Shown piece by piece: positions 1-23,877 of a stretch of DNA of 64,000 nt. The stretch is from Anniella stebbinsi (Eukaryota; Chordata; Lepidosauria; Squamata; Anniellidae): the NCBI GenBank assembly GCA_029215795.1, contig JARDYH010000007.1, positions 75,651,763 through 75,715,762 of the forward strand. The letters run 5' to 3'. The translations under genes were made by a program, and so were the position numbers. How positions within the stretch are numbered: the stretch's first letter is position 1; every line of letters begins with the position of its first letter. Below the pieces are notes generated by a model. The model made no database searches and had not been told where the DNA came from. It was given only the letters and a program-made list of their open reading frames with translations.

Positions 1-905
1 AGAAGCGTTGTTTTTTGAGTTGACATTGTGGGTGATGTGAAACCTCTGTCTGTGGTGATGCATCAGGGCAGGATTGTTCAAACATCTGAGTCATCACCTG
101 ATGCTGCAGTCTGTTAGTGAGAAGCGCGCATGTGTGTACTAATGCTTCCTAAGCACAAACCATCCCCAAACACCTGGCTTAAGGAGATAGGGCCTTTGGG
201 AGTGAGGGCACAGCTTTTACGGAGGGATTGGGTCTTGCCACCTTCCCTTCTAGAAGGTTGTGTCTGCGTCCACAGGAAGGTGCGTGTGTCCCCAGTTCCC
301 ATAGCATGTTTTCCCCATGTTTGAATTGTTTCTGCACAATTTGCAGGAATCTTTGCTTAACCGTCGTTTTCTTGTGTGGAATAGAAGACTGGTCAGTGAT
401 AGGGATCAGGGATGGAGGATAAGAAATTTTGGGTTTGGGGTGGAAAGAGGTGTAATCGGGGCCAATGAGGGTCATGCCTGGACACCTTAGTAAAGACTCT
501 CCTTGGAGCCTCTCTGATTTTAAAGAAAAATCTGGTGTGTTTTCGTTGTTTTTCTCTATGGTTATGAGGACTAGAAACTTGTTTGCTTGGCCCAAGTATA
601 TGCTTTTCAGGATTCTGCGGACAGTGGTGGATCCCACATTGCAAGTGCACTCTATGGCAGTGCAGAGTCCTAAGCAAGTCCTGCAAATGAATCCACAAAA
701 GTTACTTGGCCACCTGCTCATGCATACCGCTTCGTCACCTCTCAGTGGCCCAAACCAGGGTTGACATCAGGAGGTGACATGGTTGGACACTTGCTGATGC
801 CTCCACCCCACCTGGGAACCCACTGCCAACTCAAGGGATGGGTAGAGCGTATTCTTTGCGTGCAGAAAGGTGCATGTCTGGTAGGGCTGGAGGACCAGTG
901 TAGAT
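1..905. other. SCN1B intron 1 sequence, no recognised feature
   Basis: I see no exon, CpG island or clear repeat here. Open frames are short and lack splice support. The SCN1B signal-peptide exon is not found and must lie further left. Confidence 0.5.
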
Positions 906-1044
906 CAACGGTGGGCAGATTGTGGCCCTCCAGATGTTTGGGCCTATAACTCCTACCATCCCTCATCATTGACTATGCTGTCTGGGGCTGATGGGAGTTG
1001 TAGGCCAAAACGTATGAAGTGACACATGTTCCCCACCTCTCCTG

Positions 1045-2140
1045 GTGCAGATACTGCTGAGCTATAGTGAACAAGAGTCTGCCTTGGTAGAAGGAAACAT
1101 CCTATGTTTCTGGGGACTCGTGTTCCTGTACCTTCTCCTTGCTTCTTCACTTGCTCTTTCTGAACATGTGAGCAGTCATGAGCGAGGTGAAAGAGTAGCA
1201 TTATCCTCTTTTCTTGCATCCCCGCTCTCCATGATGATACAGATTGGGTACAGAGGGAGTGGCCAGCAGTGATACTTGTGATCAGGAGGTGGGCCATCTG
1301 AAAGCATCTTGTCTGAATCCCCCCCGTACGGGGAGACAGCAGGGACTGAAAGCCCCACGAAAATCCAACTTCCTTGCTTGGTCACCTTCAGAAAGTTCTG
1401 ACTCGCCCCAGGCGAGTAGCTGCTTACAGGCCTTTCCTAAAGCCCTTGGGTTTGTGGCATCAAGGTGAGAAGATAGTCCTTAGCCAGGGTAGTCCTGGTG
1501 CTGAATTTGGTTGCTGCTGATCATGCGCGCGTGTGCTGAGTTCAGCAGTGCCGCTGTCCTTCAGCTCTGCAGGGTGTCATTGCTGACGCATGAAAAATGG
1601 GAGATGGTACAGGATGAAGAAGGAGGAGGCGCAGGGGCATGATATCCCTCCCACTTGTGTGTTGACACATATCACTGCCACACACATCCCCTCCTGTGCT
1701 GACAATCCTCTTGTCATAAACGCACACTCCCACTCACTCGGTCACTCTCACCTACGGTACATGAGCTCAGTCACGCTCGCTGATGCAGGGGCCCATTAAT
1801 TGATCTCCGTTGCCGACTCTGCTGCTTTCATCCCAGCTTTCAAGTCAGAGACAGGACTGTCATAGGGTGAGGAGATTTGGGTGGTCAGCCCTAAGGCTGT
1901 AGGTCTCAAATAACAGATAGTAAGGCGGGGAAAGGAGGGGGGGAAACTGTTGAAATGAAAGGACAATCGGGGACAGAAATGCCAAGAAATGAGAGATACA
2001 GTAGTAAAAAAGAGACTATGCCGTGACTGGAAAAATGCCTGAATAAAATTGGCCTACCTTACAGGGTTGATGTGAAGGGTGTCGTCAAGATAATTTATGT
2101 CCTAATGTAATGCTGTAAAAACGATGGGGAAGAAATGCTT
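1045..2140. other. SCN1B intron 1 sequence, nothing recognised
   Basis: Apart from generic intronic sequence I see no gene, repeat arm or regulatory signal that I can support. Confidence 0.45.
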
Positions 2141-2144
2141 AGAG

Positions 2145-2345
2145 AATCAGTGTGGTGTCGTGGTTAAGGGTCTTGGGATAAGGTTAAGGGGTGTCTTGAA
2201 TTCAAATCCTTCCTTGAATTTCACTGGGTGACTTAGGACCAGGCACTCTCTCTCAGTCTAACCTACCTTGCAGGGTTGTTGTGAGGATAAAATGGGGAGG
2301 GAAGAATCGCGAATACTGTACTGAACTCCTTGGGTATGATCAAGC
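2145..2345 (+). mobile_element. tRNA-derived SINE, second family, SCN1B intron 1
   Basis: The text gtgtggtgtcgtggttaagg, tttcactgggtgacttagg and ttgcagggttgttgtgagg matches the copy at 50343. Internal parts are diverged. Confidence 0.65.
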
Positions 2346-2529
2346 AATAATACATGTAGATTCAGCAAGAGGGCTGCATTTTATTTGTATTTCTTTGTTC
2401 ATATATTTCTTAGCTGCTTTTCAAGACCATAGTCCTCCAAAGGCAGCTTACACTATCAAAACAACACAATTTAATATCACACATTATAAAAGCAGCTGGT
2501 TTCTGAGTTATTTTCAAAGGCAGCTTCAC

Positions 2530-3155
2530 ATAAAGCACATTGCAGAAGTCCAGTCTGGATGTAACTAGGACATGCACAATTGAAGCCAGGCCTGCTTTCT
2601 CTAGAGATGACTGCAACTTGTACCAAGCAAAGAAAGATAATGCACTCCTGGTTACTGCTGCCCCCTATGCTTCTGGAGTCAGTGAGCAGTCCAAAAAGAC
2701 CCTCATGGCTTGGGACCACAATACCTGACGGAACACCTCTCCTGACACGAACCCACTCATACACTATGCTCAACATCTAAGGTCCTCCTCCAGGTGCTTA
2801 CTCCGAGGGAAGCTCGGAGGACGGCAACAAGGGAGAGGGCCTTCTCAGTGGTGGCCCCTCAATTATGGAATGATCTCCCCGACGAGGTCCGCCTGGCGCC
2901 AACATTGTTATCTTTTCAGTGCCAGGTCGACTTTTCTCTTTTCCCAGGCATTTAGCAGCATATGTTGAGTTTTTAATTGAGTTTTTAGGTTTGACTGGCA
3001 GCTCAAAATCGTTTTTAAAAGTAGGTTGTCTCTATGTATGCTGTCTGTTTTTAAATTCTGTATATCAGTTTTTTAAAAATGTTTTAATCTTTTGTGAACT
3101 GCCCAGACAGCTTTGGCTGTAGGGCAGTATAGAAATGTAATAAATAAATATAATG
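2530..3155. mobile_element. Head-to-head L3/CR1-like LINE fragments in SCN1B intron 1
   Basis: On the minus strand near 2530-2640 the frame VTSRLDFCNVLYVKLPL is an RT remnant. From about 2690 the plus strand reads LLSVVAPQLWNDLPDEVRLA, the RT C-terminus, followed by a 3' UTR. It ends with ctgcccagacagctttggctg and an AATAAATAAATA tail at about 3155. Confidence 0.8.
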
Positions 3156-3159
3156 AAAA

Positions 3160-3775
3160 TAAAGTGATGGATTTGGTGGTTCGAGGGGAGTGCAACCCCA
3201 TCCAATGACAGTTGAATTCCTCTATCCAGATCAGCAGATTTTCCCACCCAAAATACTCCCATCTTGTCTGGATTAAGGTTCAGCTTGTTTGTCCTCATCA
3301 ATCAACCAACCACCTCCACACACCTGGTCAGGAGATCCACAGCCTCCCTGGGATTAGCAAGTGAAAAACATCCACATGTTGGTAATACTGCAGACTAATA
3401 CTGCAGGGTGGACTGGAGATTTGTAATCCTCGTAAACTGCCCAGAGAGCTTCGGCTATGGGGCAGTATAGAAATGTAATAAATAATAATAACTCCCTGGA
3501 TGATTTCCCCCAGCAGTTTCATGTAGAAATCGAATAGCATGGGGGACAAGATGGAATCTTGCCGTATCCCACTGGTCTGTATCTACTGAGCCGAAATCTC
3601 CCAGCACCATCTTTTGAGACTGACTGGCCAGGTAGGACTGGAGCCACCATAACACCATGCCTCCAAAACCCGACCTAGCCAGGTGATCCAGAAGGATACC
3701 CTGGTTCACGGTATCGAAAGCGGCTTAGTCAGGAGAACTAACAGGCTTACATTGCCCCTGTCCATTCCCCAGTAT
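3160..3775 (-). mobile_element. Degraded L3/CR1-like LINE body
   Basis: Minus-strand frames include KLNLNPDKMGVFWVGK and GGMVLWWLQSYLASQSQK, both typical of the RT domain of these LINEs, broken by frameshifts. A plus-strand LINE tail (cagagagcttcggctatgg, then aataataata) is embedded at about 3425-3490. Confidence 0.75.
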
Positions 3776-3966
3776 AAGTCATTCACCAGGGCATCCAAAG
3801 CTGTTTTGGTCCCAGAACTAGGCTGAAGATGGATTGAAATGGATCCAGGACTGCTTCATTTGAGAGACTGCATCATATGCTTTCTGACTATGCCCTGTGG
3901 AAGTCTTTGGAAACACTTGTGTGCTTTGCCATGGCAATGAACTATCTTCAGGTGCATTATTAAGAC

Positions 3967-4286
3967 TAGGGTGACCAGATAAAATCCAGGTCAGGGCTCA
4001 TGTAACTTTAACAGTTGTAGAGAAAAGGGAATTTCAGCCAGTGTTATTTGTATGCCATTAGTTCCTGGTGAAATTCCCTCTTCATCACAACAGTTAAAGT
4101 TGCAGGGACTATACTAGAGTGCCCATATACAAAAGAAGGCAGGGCCCCTGCAACTTTAACAGTTGTGATGAAGAGGGAATTTCACCAGGAACTAATTGCA
4201 TACAAATGACACTGGCTGAAATTCCCTTTGCTCTACAACTGTTAAAGTTACATGAGCCCTGACCTGGATTTTATCTGGTCAGCCTA
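3967..4286. mobile_element. Family A double-palindrome MITE, copy 1
   Basis: The ends are TAGGGTGACCAGATAAAATC and its complement. The inside carries four related arms of a TTTAACAGTTG...GGGAATTTCA module arranged as two nested inverted repeats. No clear 8-bp duplication is visible at this copy. Confidence 0.8.
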
Positions 4287-4717
4287 TACTAGCCTGAACA
4301 TTTTTTTTACTAGCCTCTTAGCGGACTAGTAAAAAGAAAAATCTTTTGACCATGTTAACTGGATCCCTACGTCCAGTTGGTTTCCATGTTGGTTGAGGAG
4401 GAAGGATCTTCAATTCCTCTGCATCCAGAAAGGAAACATACCAGGTTGGCAGAGGAAGAGCAGAGGGATCCATCCCTCTTCAGCCAATCCACTCCCCTGC
4501 AGGGAGTTCCATGTGTTTGCCTGCATGGAATTCCTTGTCACCAGTGGCAACCAGGTAACTAGTTAGATACAAGACTGGCATAACAAAATTGCTAGTCTGT
4601 AAAGTGCTGCAGGGTTGGTGTCAGAACCCGGTTTCCTTGGGCAGCCCCTTCAATGCATTTCTCCACCGGACTTACTGGTAGTGGTTGTAAACAGCAACGG
4701 CAATGCCGCAATTCATA

Positions 4718-4897
4718 CCCTTCCCTGTAGCTCAGTGATAGAGCAGCGGCTTTGCATGCAGAAGGTCCCAGGTTCGACCCCCAGCATCTCCAGGTAGGGC
4801 TGTAAAAAGCCTGCCTGAATTGCTGCTGCCAGTCAGCGCCGACAACACTGGGCTAATTGGATGAATGGCCTGACTCAGTATAAGGCCATCATTCCTA
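4718..4897 (+). mobile_element. tRNA-derived SINE
   Basis: The head resembles a tRNA: TAGCTCAGTGATAGAGCA as A box and GGTTCGACCCC as B box. A body and a tail (ggcctgactcagtataagg) follow. Related diverged copies lie at about 37040-37160, 53305-53500 and 54355-54525, and a body piece at 5850-5905. Confidence 0.78.
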
Positions 4898-5094
4898 GAT
4901 TCCTAGTGAGGCCATCTCTTCCCCCCTTCTGGCCCTTGCCATGAAGCAACGACTTCGGGCCACAAGTTTCCAGATATGGCTGCCATTTTCCTGGTGACTT
5001 TGTCTCAGAATGCTATTAAAGAAAGAAAAAAGAAGCCCTAGACTGGAGCAAGGATGGGCCCCATGTGGCATCGCTGCTGCTGTTGTCTGTTGTC

Positions 5095-5414
5095 TAGGCT
5101 GACCATATGAAAAGGAGGACAGGGCTCCTGTAACTTTAACAGTTGTAGAGAAAAGGGAATTTCAGCCAGTGTCATTTGTATGCAATTAGTTCCTGGTGAA
5201 ATTCCCTCTTCATCACAACAGTTAAAGGTGCAGGCACTACACTAGAGTGACCATATACAAAAGAAGGCAGGGCCCCTGCAACTTTAACTGCTATGATGAA
5301 GAGGGAATTTCACCAGGAACTAATTGCATACAAATGACACTGGCTGAAATTCCCTTTTCTCTACAACTGTTAAAGTTACAGGAGTCCTGTCCTCCTTTTC
5401 ATATGGTCAGCCTA
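5095..5414. mobile_element. Family A MITE, copy 2, TSD CTGTTGTC
   Basis: This copy belongs to the subfamily with ends TAGGCTGACCATATGAAAAG. Perfect 8-bp duplications CTGTTGTC lie at 5087-5094 and 5415-5422. Confidence 0.88.
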
Positions 5415-5459
5415 CTGTTGTCTGTTGTTGTTGGTATTAGTATTGGTATTTGTGTGCTG

Positions 5460-5770
5460 CAGTGCAATTACATTTACGGGCGGCGGCGGCAGCCCCTCCT
5501 CCTCACTTCGTTCCTTCTCCAAGTTATCCTGCCCCACTGGGCACTCTTCCACCCCTCCCGAGGCATTCTGGGAAGGCAGCGGTGCCCTGTGGCCCTCTCC
5601 TCCAGCCAACCATAGGCTAAGCTCCAAGGACGGGGTCGTGGCAGGCTTGAGGCGCTGGTGGGAGCTGGCAACACCCTCTGCGGCTGCATTAGTCAGTCCT
5701 CGCGCCGGAGGACTGAGCCGTGCCTCACTCCTTGGCATCGGCTGACACCTTGCGGGAAGATGAGAGGGGG
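5460..5770. other. GC- and CpG-enriched patch in SCN1B intron 1
   Basis: The stretch has GGCGGCGGCGGC and scattered CpGs, unlike the flanking intron. It begins just after a family A element and has no ATG-initiated conserved frame. It may be the body of an unrecognised repeat or an intronic regulatory patch; I see no decisive signal. Confidence 0.25.
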
Positions 5771-6188
5771 AACCTGAGGCTTCCCACAGAATTGTGAGCC
5801 AGCAGAGGGGCAGAGGAAGGCATTCATCTCCAATTAAAACCCTCAGGTAGCCAGCAATGGGAAAGACCTCGGCTTAAGACTCTGGAGATCATCTGCAAGT
5901 CAGAGGAGACCTGCCTTCCTCTCCTGATGGATTGGACTACAGCTCCCAGGATTCCTGTCTGTCCATTCCAGGGGAGGCTGGTGGCTCTGATGTCAGTGAG
6001 GTGGTGAATACGCTCCGGCTTTCCGTCAGAACCAGACACCCGTCACCGCTCCTTGGATTGCTCCTTTAGAGTTCTTACTTGTTTTGACTGATACCTGCTG
6101 GAGTGGCTTCATTGCCTCTGTTGCCCCTTTCGGCCCTGCTGAGTTTTCCCCTTGTTGTGGCCACCCGTGACGTTCAGTAGGAGTAGCT

Positions 6189-6360
6189 TAGGCTGACCAT
6201 ATGAAAAGGAGGACAGGGCTCATGTAACTTTAACAGTTGTAGAGAAAAAGGAATTTCACCCGGAACTAATTGCATACAAATGACACTGGCTGAAATTCCC
6301 TTCTCTCTACAACTGTTAAAGTTACATGAGCCCTGACCTGGATTTTATCTGGTCACCCTA
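6189..6360. mobile_element. Family A short (172 bp) chimeric MITE, TSD GAGTAGCT
   Basis: Only one half of the double palindrome is present. The left end is of the CATATGAAAAGG type and the right end of the ATTTTATCTGG type. Perfect GAGTAGCT duplications at 6181-6188 and 6361-6368 show a single insertion event. Confidence 0.85.
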
Positions 6361-6624
6361 GAGTAGCTGTTACCTGCTCACTTAAGAACATCAGAAGAGC
6401 CCTGAGGCTGGATCAGACCAAGGGTCCATCTAGCCCAGCGCTCTGTTCACACAGTGACCAACCAGCTGTCGACCAGGGACCCACAAGCAGGGCACTTCCC
6501 TTCCCTTTGCCTCTGGGTGGTGGTGAGGTATGGGGCCAGATGGAAAGTGAGAACAGGGTCGGGGATGGTGGCAGGTGGAAGGTAGGAGGAGGCCTCGTCA
6601 GATGTCTGGTGCTGGTACTACTGA

Positions 6625-19287
<12,663 letters not shown>

Positions 19288-19554
19288 CCTGTGCAGGGCC
19301 GTTGGCGGGCGCAGGGATTCCTGATTGACAGGTATTGTTGTGGTTATTGTCATCCTATCATTGTGTATGGTGTATTGCAGAGTGTAGCATAAGCAAAAGA
19401 TAAACCCCTGCTTCAAGGTTCGTCCAATCAAAATTTAGAAGGAAGCAGGAGGCAAGAGGGTGAACAAGGGACAGATGTCAGCAAACTTCTCTGTTGTATT
19501 TTATCACGTTAGATGTTGATGGCTTGAATTGTTATGAACCTGCCCAGAGAGCGC

Positions 19555-19915
19555 ATAAGAACATGACAAATGCCATGCTGGATCAGACCAAGGATCCATC
19601 TAGTCCAGCATTCTGTTCACCCAGTAGCCAACCAGCTGCCTAGAGGAAACCCACAAACAGGACATGAGTGCAACAGCACCTTCCCACCCATGTTCCCCAG
19701 CTGCCTCCGATTACTGGAGGTAGCATAGAGGTACCAGGATTAGAACATAACAAGATCCATGCTGGATCAGACCAAAAGTCCATCTAGTCCAGCATTCTGT
19801 TCACACAGTGGTCAACCAGCTGTTGACCAGGGACCCACAAGCAGTACAACAGCACCCTCCCACCCATGCTCCCCAGCAACTGGTGTACATAGGCATACTG
19901 CCTCTGATATGTTGC
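19555..19915 (-). mobile_element. Two tandem antisense LINE 3' ends downstream of SCN1B exon 5
   Basis: The segment agaacatgacaaatgccatg with atctagtccagcattctgtt is repeated from about 19743. It is the same family as at 36297 and 57618. Confidence 0.6.
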
Positions 19916-20446
19916 ATATGCTGTGAGCTAGCTGTAGGTGCAAAATGTGTTCTTGGAACTGGGACAAGAGAGCTGGCCACAGGTGAGTCGGCTGGTTCTT
20001 AAAAGTAAAATGCTCTTTACCTCATGAGGAGATGGACCTTCACAAGGGTACTTCTGAAGTTAGCTGTAAGCCTGGCTGCGTTACGGAGAGGCTCTCGTGA
20101 GGTTACGGGCAGGAGCTATGACTGGGTCTGAAGCTCCTTGTTATGTTAAGCTGCATAGATGTATATTTCAGAGAGGGAACAGGAGCTAATGTTAGGTAGA
20201 ATGTTGTAAATAGCAAGTTTTTGGTTCGTAGAGCAGAGGGATCCTGGGAGAACAAAAAGCCTACCAAACTCGATTACCTAAACTCTGCCAACCGTATCTG
20301 CCAGGTAGGTAAAATATAGGAGCTCAGTGATGTTTGCTTGGCTGGTTGAGAGGAATAGAACTTTAATTTTAATAAGAATATGCATGCCACTTTTCCTATT
20401 GTGCTTCTAATCGTCCTAATTATATTGTATCATGGTGTGTTTTGCT

Positions 20447-20640
20447 TAGAGATGTGAAGGCCCGGAAAAAACCTGGAAAAATTCAGAAAAAAACCATTTC
20501 CCCCTTTTTTTCTGAAAATTTCAGGGTTTTTTCCTGTTTATTTTTTTTTCCAGAAAAAAACTGAAATTTTCGGGAAAACAGGGGGAAAAACATTTCCCCC
20601 CTGAATTTTTCTGGTTTTTTTCCGGGCCTTCACATCTCTA
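20447..20640. mobile_element. 194-bp palindromic hAT-like MITE, TSD GTTTTGCT
   Basis: The ends are TAGAGATGTGAAGGCCCGG and its exact complement. The arms are near-perfect over about 90 bp of A/T-rich sequence (GGAAAAAA and CAGAAAAAAA motifs). Perfect GTTTTGCT duplications lie at 20439-20446 and 20641-20648. Confidence 0.88.
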
Positions 20641-20958
20641 GTTTTGCTTATTTCTTCATTGCAAAGTTCTGTTACTCGCTAATACTGTTTGAGCAACAAA
20701 TAGATACTTTGTGGTACCACTTTGGGGTTCATCTGACCAGCGTTTTATCCCACGCTCGCTACAGCCCACACATGGTTTTTTGCGCGTCCTTTAAACGATG
20801 TCGTCCGCCTCCCATTCCTGCTTGTCTTTTTTCCATCACAAAATGGACCCCTTTTAATCCGACTTTTTTTAGGAAACGGAATGTGCTTCCATTTCCTGCT
20901 GTGTACAGGAAAAGCAGCGTGATAAAAACGGTCCCTGAAGGGACACGTGGTCTTTGTT

Positions 20959-20992
20959 TACTTCCTCTTTCTTCGGAGAGAAAGAGGAAGTA
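20959..20992. repeat. 13-bp perfect hairpin with 8-nt loop
   Basis: The arms TACTTCCTCTTTC-like (20959-20971) and its complement GAAAGAGGAAGTA (20980-20992) flank ttcggaga. The surrounding segment 20700-21060 is unique in the window and carries gtctgatgacac at its end, possibly a MITE tip. Confidence 0.5.
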
Positions 20993-21313
20993 TTGTGGGA
21001 CAGGAGCAGAGGCGGAGAAGCGACGGTAGGGACGCACGATTTCCCCCCGTCTGATGACACTCTTTGTGTTATCTGGCTTGAGGGGGTGCTTCAGGAACCA
21101 CTGGCCATAAATTGTAATACTTCTTGAAGGCCAAAACACTCAGCTAGGGACGTATAAATCTGTTCCTACCTGAGTTCTGTCCATATGGCTGCAGTTTTTC
21201 TCTCTTGGTTATGTGAGTCACAGACGCACCTGTTCAGGTAAGAGAAACAAGCTAGTCGAATGGCGTGGGGTTAGTTCAGAAACACAAACAGAGGTAGCAG
21301 TTGCAAGTAACCA

Positions 21314-21907
21314 ACTGAATCAGATGCGAAAAGCACACAACTACACAGAATATGAATAACCACCAAGGACAGTGGGGTGAACTGACTAACACAGCATAAT
21401 GTAATGTAAACACAAAAGCCACAAATCAGGAGTGAGAACTGCTAGTTGCGCCAATAGATATAAACAGAATTGAGACGTTTAACACCAGTTGCATATATAT
21501 TGCAGCAACGAAATGTTGAATTGAAACTGGAAAATGGCAAGTTAAGTACAAAGTACTGGTTGCAACAATACGTACAAACAGAGTTAATATATTTAACAAC
21601 AGTTGTATGTATTATAGCAACAAAATGTTGAATTGAAACTGGAAAACAACGAAGTAAGGGTACAAGAATCCAGATTTACTCCTGTTTCGCCGTAGCTTCT
21701 TCAAAAACTCGCTGTTATTATGAGTATGATTTCACTGGAAAACAGACTCAGTTCTGTTTATAAGTATTAGTGTAACTAGTAATTCCCACTCCTGATATGT
21801 GAATTTGTGTTTACGCTATATTATATAGTGTTTGTCAGTTTACCCCGTTGTCCTTGGCGGTCAGTCTTACTCTGTGCTGTTGTGTGCTTTTCAGCATCTG
21901 ATTCAGT
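21314..21907. mobile_element. 594-bp foldback element with 132-bp arms and internal direct repeats
   Basis: The arms at 21314-21445 and 21776-21907 are inverted copies (ACTGAATCAGATGC at the tips, GGAGTGAGAACTGCTAG inside). The loop contains two head-to-tail copies of an approximately 110-bp unit, at about 21442-21553 and 21556-21665, sharing AATGTTGAATTGAAACTGG. No target duplication or coding frame was recognised. Confidence 0.75.
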
Positions 21908-22146
21908 GGGAATTGTTCACCCATCTCACCGAGAGGAAGAGGGACAGGAGGCTCTAGGCCTTGCCACTTGGCCCCTCAATTAGACATGGACCTCTGCAGG
22001 TGCCCAATGTTGACGACCCCTGGCGCCGGCCCTGGAGAACTGCCTTCAGGCCAGAAAGAGTCAGCAGGCCCAATCTCACAGGATAATTATGCAGTGGCTG
22101 CAGTACTGGTGGTGATCTAATGCCGTGTTCATTAACGTTGTTCCAG

Positions 22147-23345
22147 GGACGAGGCTTCGACAAGGAACGGAGGAGAGGGAGAGTGACTCAGCAGAGACTG
22201 CAGCAGCAGCCCCTAAGAAGAGTTGAACTGGAGCCAAGCAGCCCGTCCCCCCTCCACTGCACGGCCGTTTTCCTTAACAAAGCATGCTATTTTTACTAAC
22301 AGAGCTCTGTATCCGACCCAGCCACCCAGGGACAGACGCGCGGGTCTTTCTAAGGGGAAAGGGTGGCTCGTTCTCTGGCAGGCACCTTGCTCTTTTGGAC
22401 ACATCCTTTCACCTTCTGACGAGCGAGAGTTGCCCCTGCCGCGATGCATGATGGGAAAGCGGCATGGCTGCTTGCTCACGTACCGCAACGCTTGGGGCCT
22501 TCTCCCGCCGTGACCCCGAGCCAGCCGGAGGCCTCTTTCCTTTATGGGCACTTTGCACTTGCGCTTTCTGATTCTTTGCACATTTCCTGCGCTTCGAGTT
22601 CTTTCGGTTACTTCGCTACCAGCACTTTCTACGGGTCTGAGGAGAGGAGGCGGTTGGAATTACCTGCCCCACCCTTCTTCCCTACATGTCATGTCTGAGG
22701 CCTCTCTGCCTTGACCTCTAAGTTCCCAATGTTCAAGATGGCAGTGGTGTTCAAGATGGCCACAACCTACCAGTTCTCAAGGCCTGACCACGGAAGGGAC
22801 CTTAAGATGGCTGACACTATTGTTCTACTAAGGGAACACCGGCGATGGGCAAAATACCTGGTACTGATATGGATATGAACGGTGGAGCTCTTTAAGGCCT
22901 ATTCCAGCGGACATCAGCAATGTCATTTTCTGACAGGATTTCCCTCAAGGCTGTCACCCAGACAGAGGATTTGTTCAAGACCCCCTGCGAAAGGGAGACT
23001 CCACATAACAGAAATCGGATTGGAGAGCGGCTCTTGGATCCAGATGTTTCTCCATGGTGCCCCTGACATCCGTTCCTGTCGTGCCCTTCACTGCATCTTG
23101 TCGAATTTGCTTCCTGTCTTGGCTTCTGCATTTGGTACAAACGAGTTCCTGCTACAAGGCCTTCATGCCTCTCCCTCAAAATCCCCCCTTCCTCAATCCA
23201 GCGCCGTTTATCAGGCCATTTTGGCTCTTTGGAGAAAACTGTGCCCTCCCCTCTCCTCAGACCCTGGGGCTGGTCTCAGGGACCAGCCGCCATCACAATA
23301 GAATAGGGTTTGTTCATAAATAAAAGACAATTGAATTTCAACTGT
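22147..23345 (+). other. Candidate non-coding terminal exon and 3' UTR (probably SCN1B)
   Basis: This 1.2 kb stretch is largely free of recognisable repeats, unlike its surroundings. An acceptor (gttgttccag) precedes 22147. An AATAAA signal lies at 23319-23324, followed by a GT-rich stretch. The position downstream of the SCN1B stop on the same strand, together with the donor at 19332, suggests an untranslated last exon. An alternative is the last coding exon of another + strand transcript. One frame reads TRLRQGTEERESDSAETAAA and stops at 22224-22226, but I recognise no family. The poly(A) signal is seen; the link to SCN1B is inference. Confidence 0.4.
23319..23324 (+). terminator. Poly(A) signal AATAAA of the candidate SCN1B 3' exon
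   Basis: AATAAA lies in cataaataaaag and is followed within 25-45 nt by a GT-rich stretch (gttggcgtgtgtc) that fits a downstream cleavage element. Confidence 0.45.
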
Positions 23346-23877
23346 TCGAGTTGGCGTGTGTCATTCCTGTGGGGAAACGGGATGTGCCCATGTGCAGAAG
23401 GGCACTGGCACAGGTAGCTCTTGGCAGGGGCAAGTCAGCACATGGCAGCCTTCCCCAACCTGGTGCCTTTCAGATGTGTTGGACTACAACTCCCAGAATG
23501 CCCCTGGCAACTAAGGGTTTTGGAAGTAAGGGAGAATAGTGAAAGGCCTCCAGGCCTTTTCACTTGGAAGGCGCTACTACTTTCAGCTCACCCCACATAA
23601 ATCCCTTTCTGCCTGGTTCCCTCCCCCCTACAATCATTGCATAAGATATCTCTTATTTCAATCCTCACAACAACCCTGTGTGGTAGGTTAGGCTGACAGG
23701 CCAAGGTCAGCCAGTAACTTTTGTGGCTGAAAAAGAATTTGACTCTGGGTCTTTCTGAACTAAATTCAACCCTCTAGTCACTCTACACCACACTGGCTGC
23801 ACACTGGATTGGGACTAGAACTGGAAGACTGGGCCTGATTCTTTGCTTGGCAGGTTGTGGCGGGAGCACAAGCCTGA

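Noticed and set aside
4727..4800. tRNA gene
   Set aside because: The A and B boxes are present, but the sequence continues into a SINE body and the tRNA fold is incomplete. Other diverged copies occur in the window.
5425..5745. 106-codon frame in the GC-rich patch of intron 1, as a possible SCN1B exon 1
   Set aside because: It has no ATG at its start and no 40-nt signal-peptide exon with a donor in the required phase.
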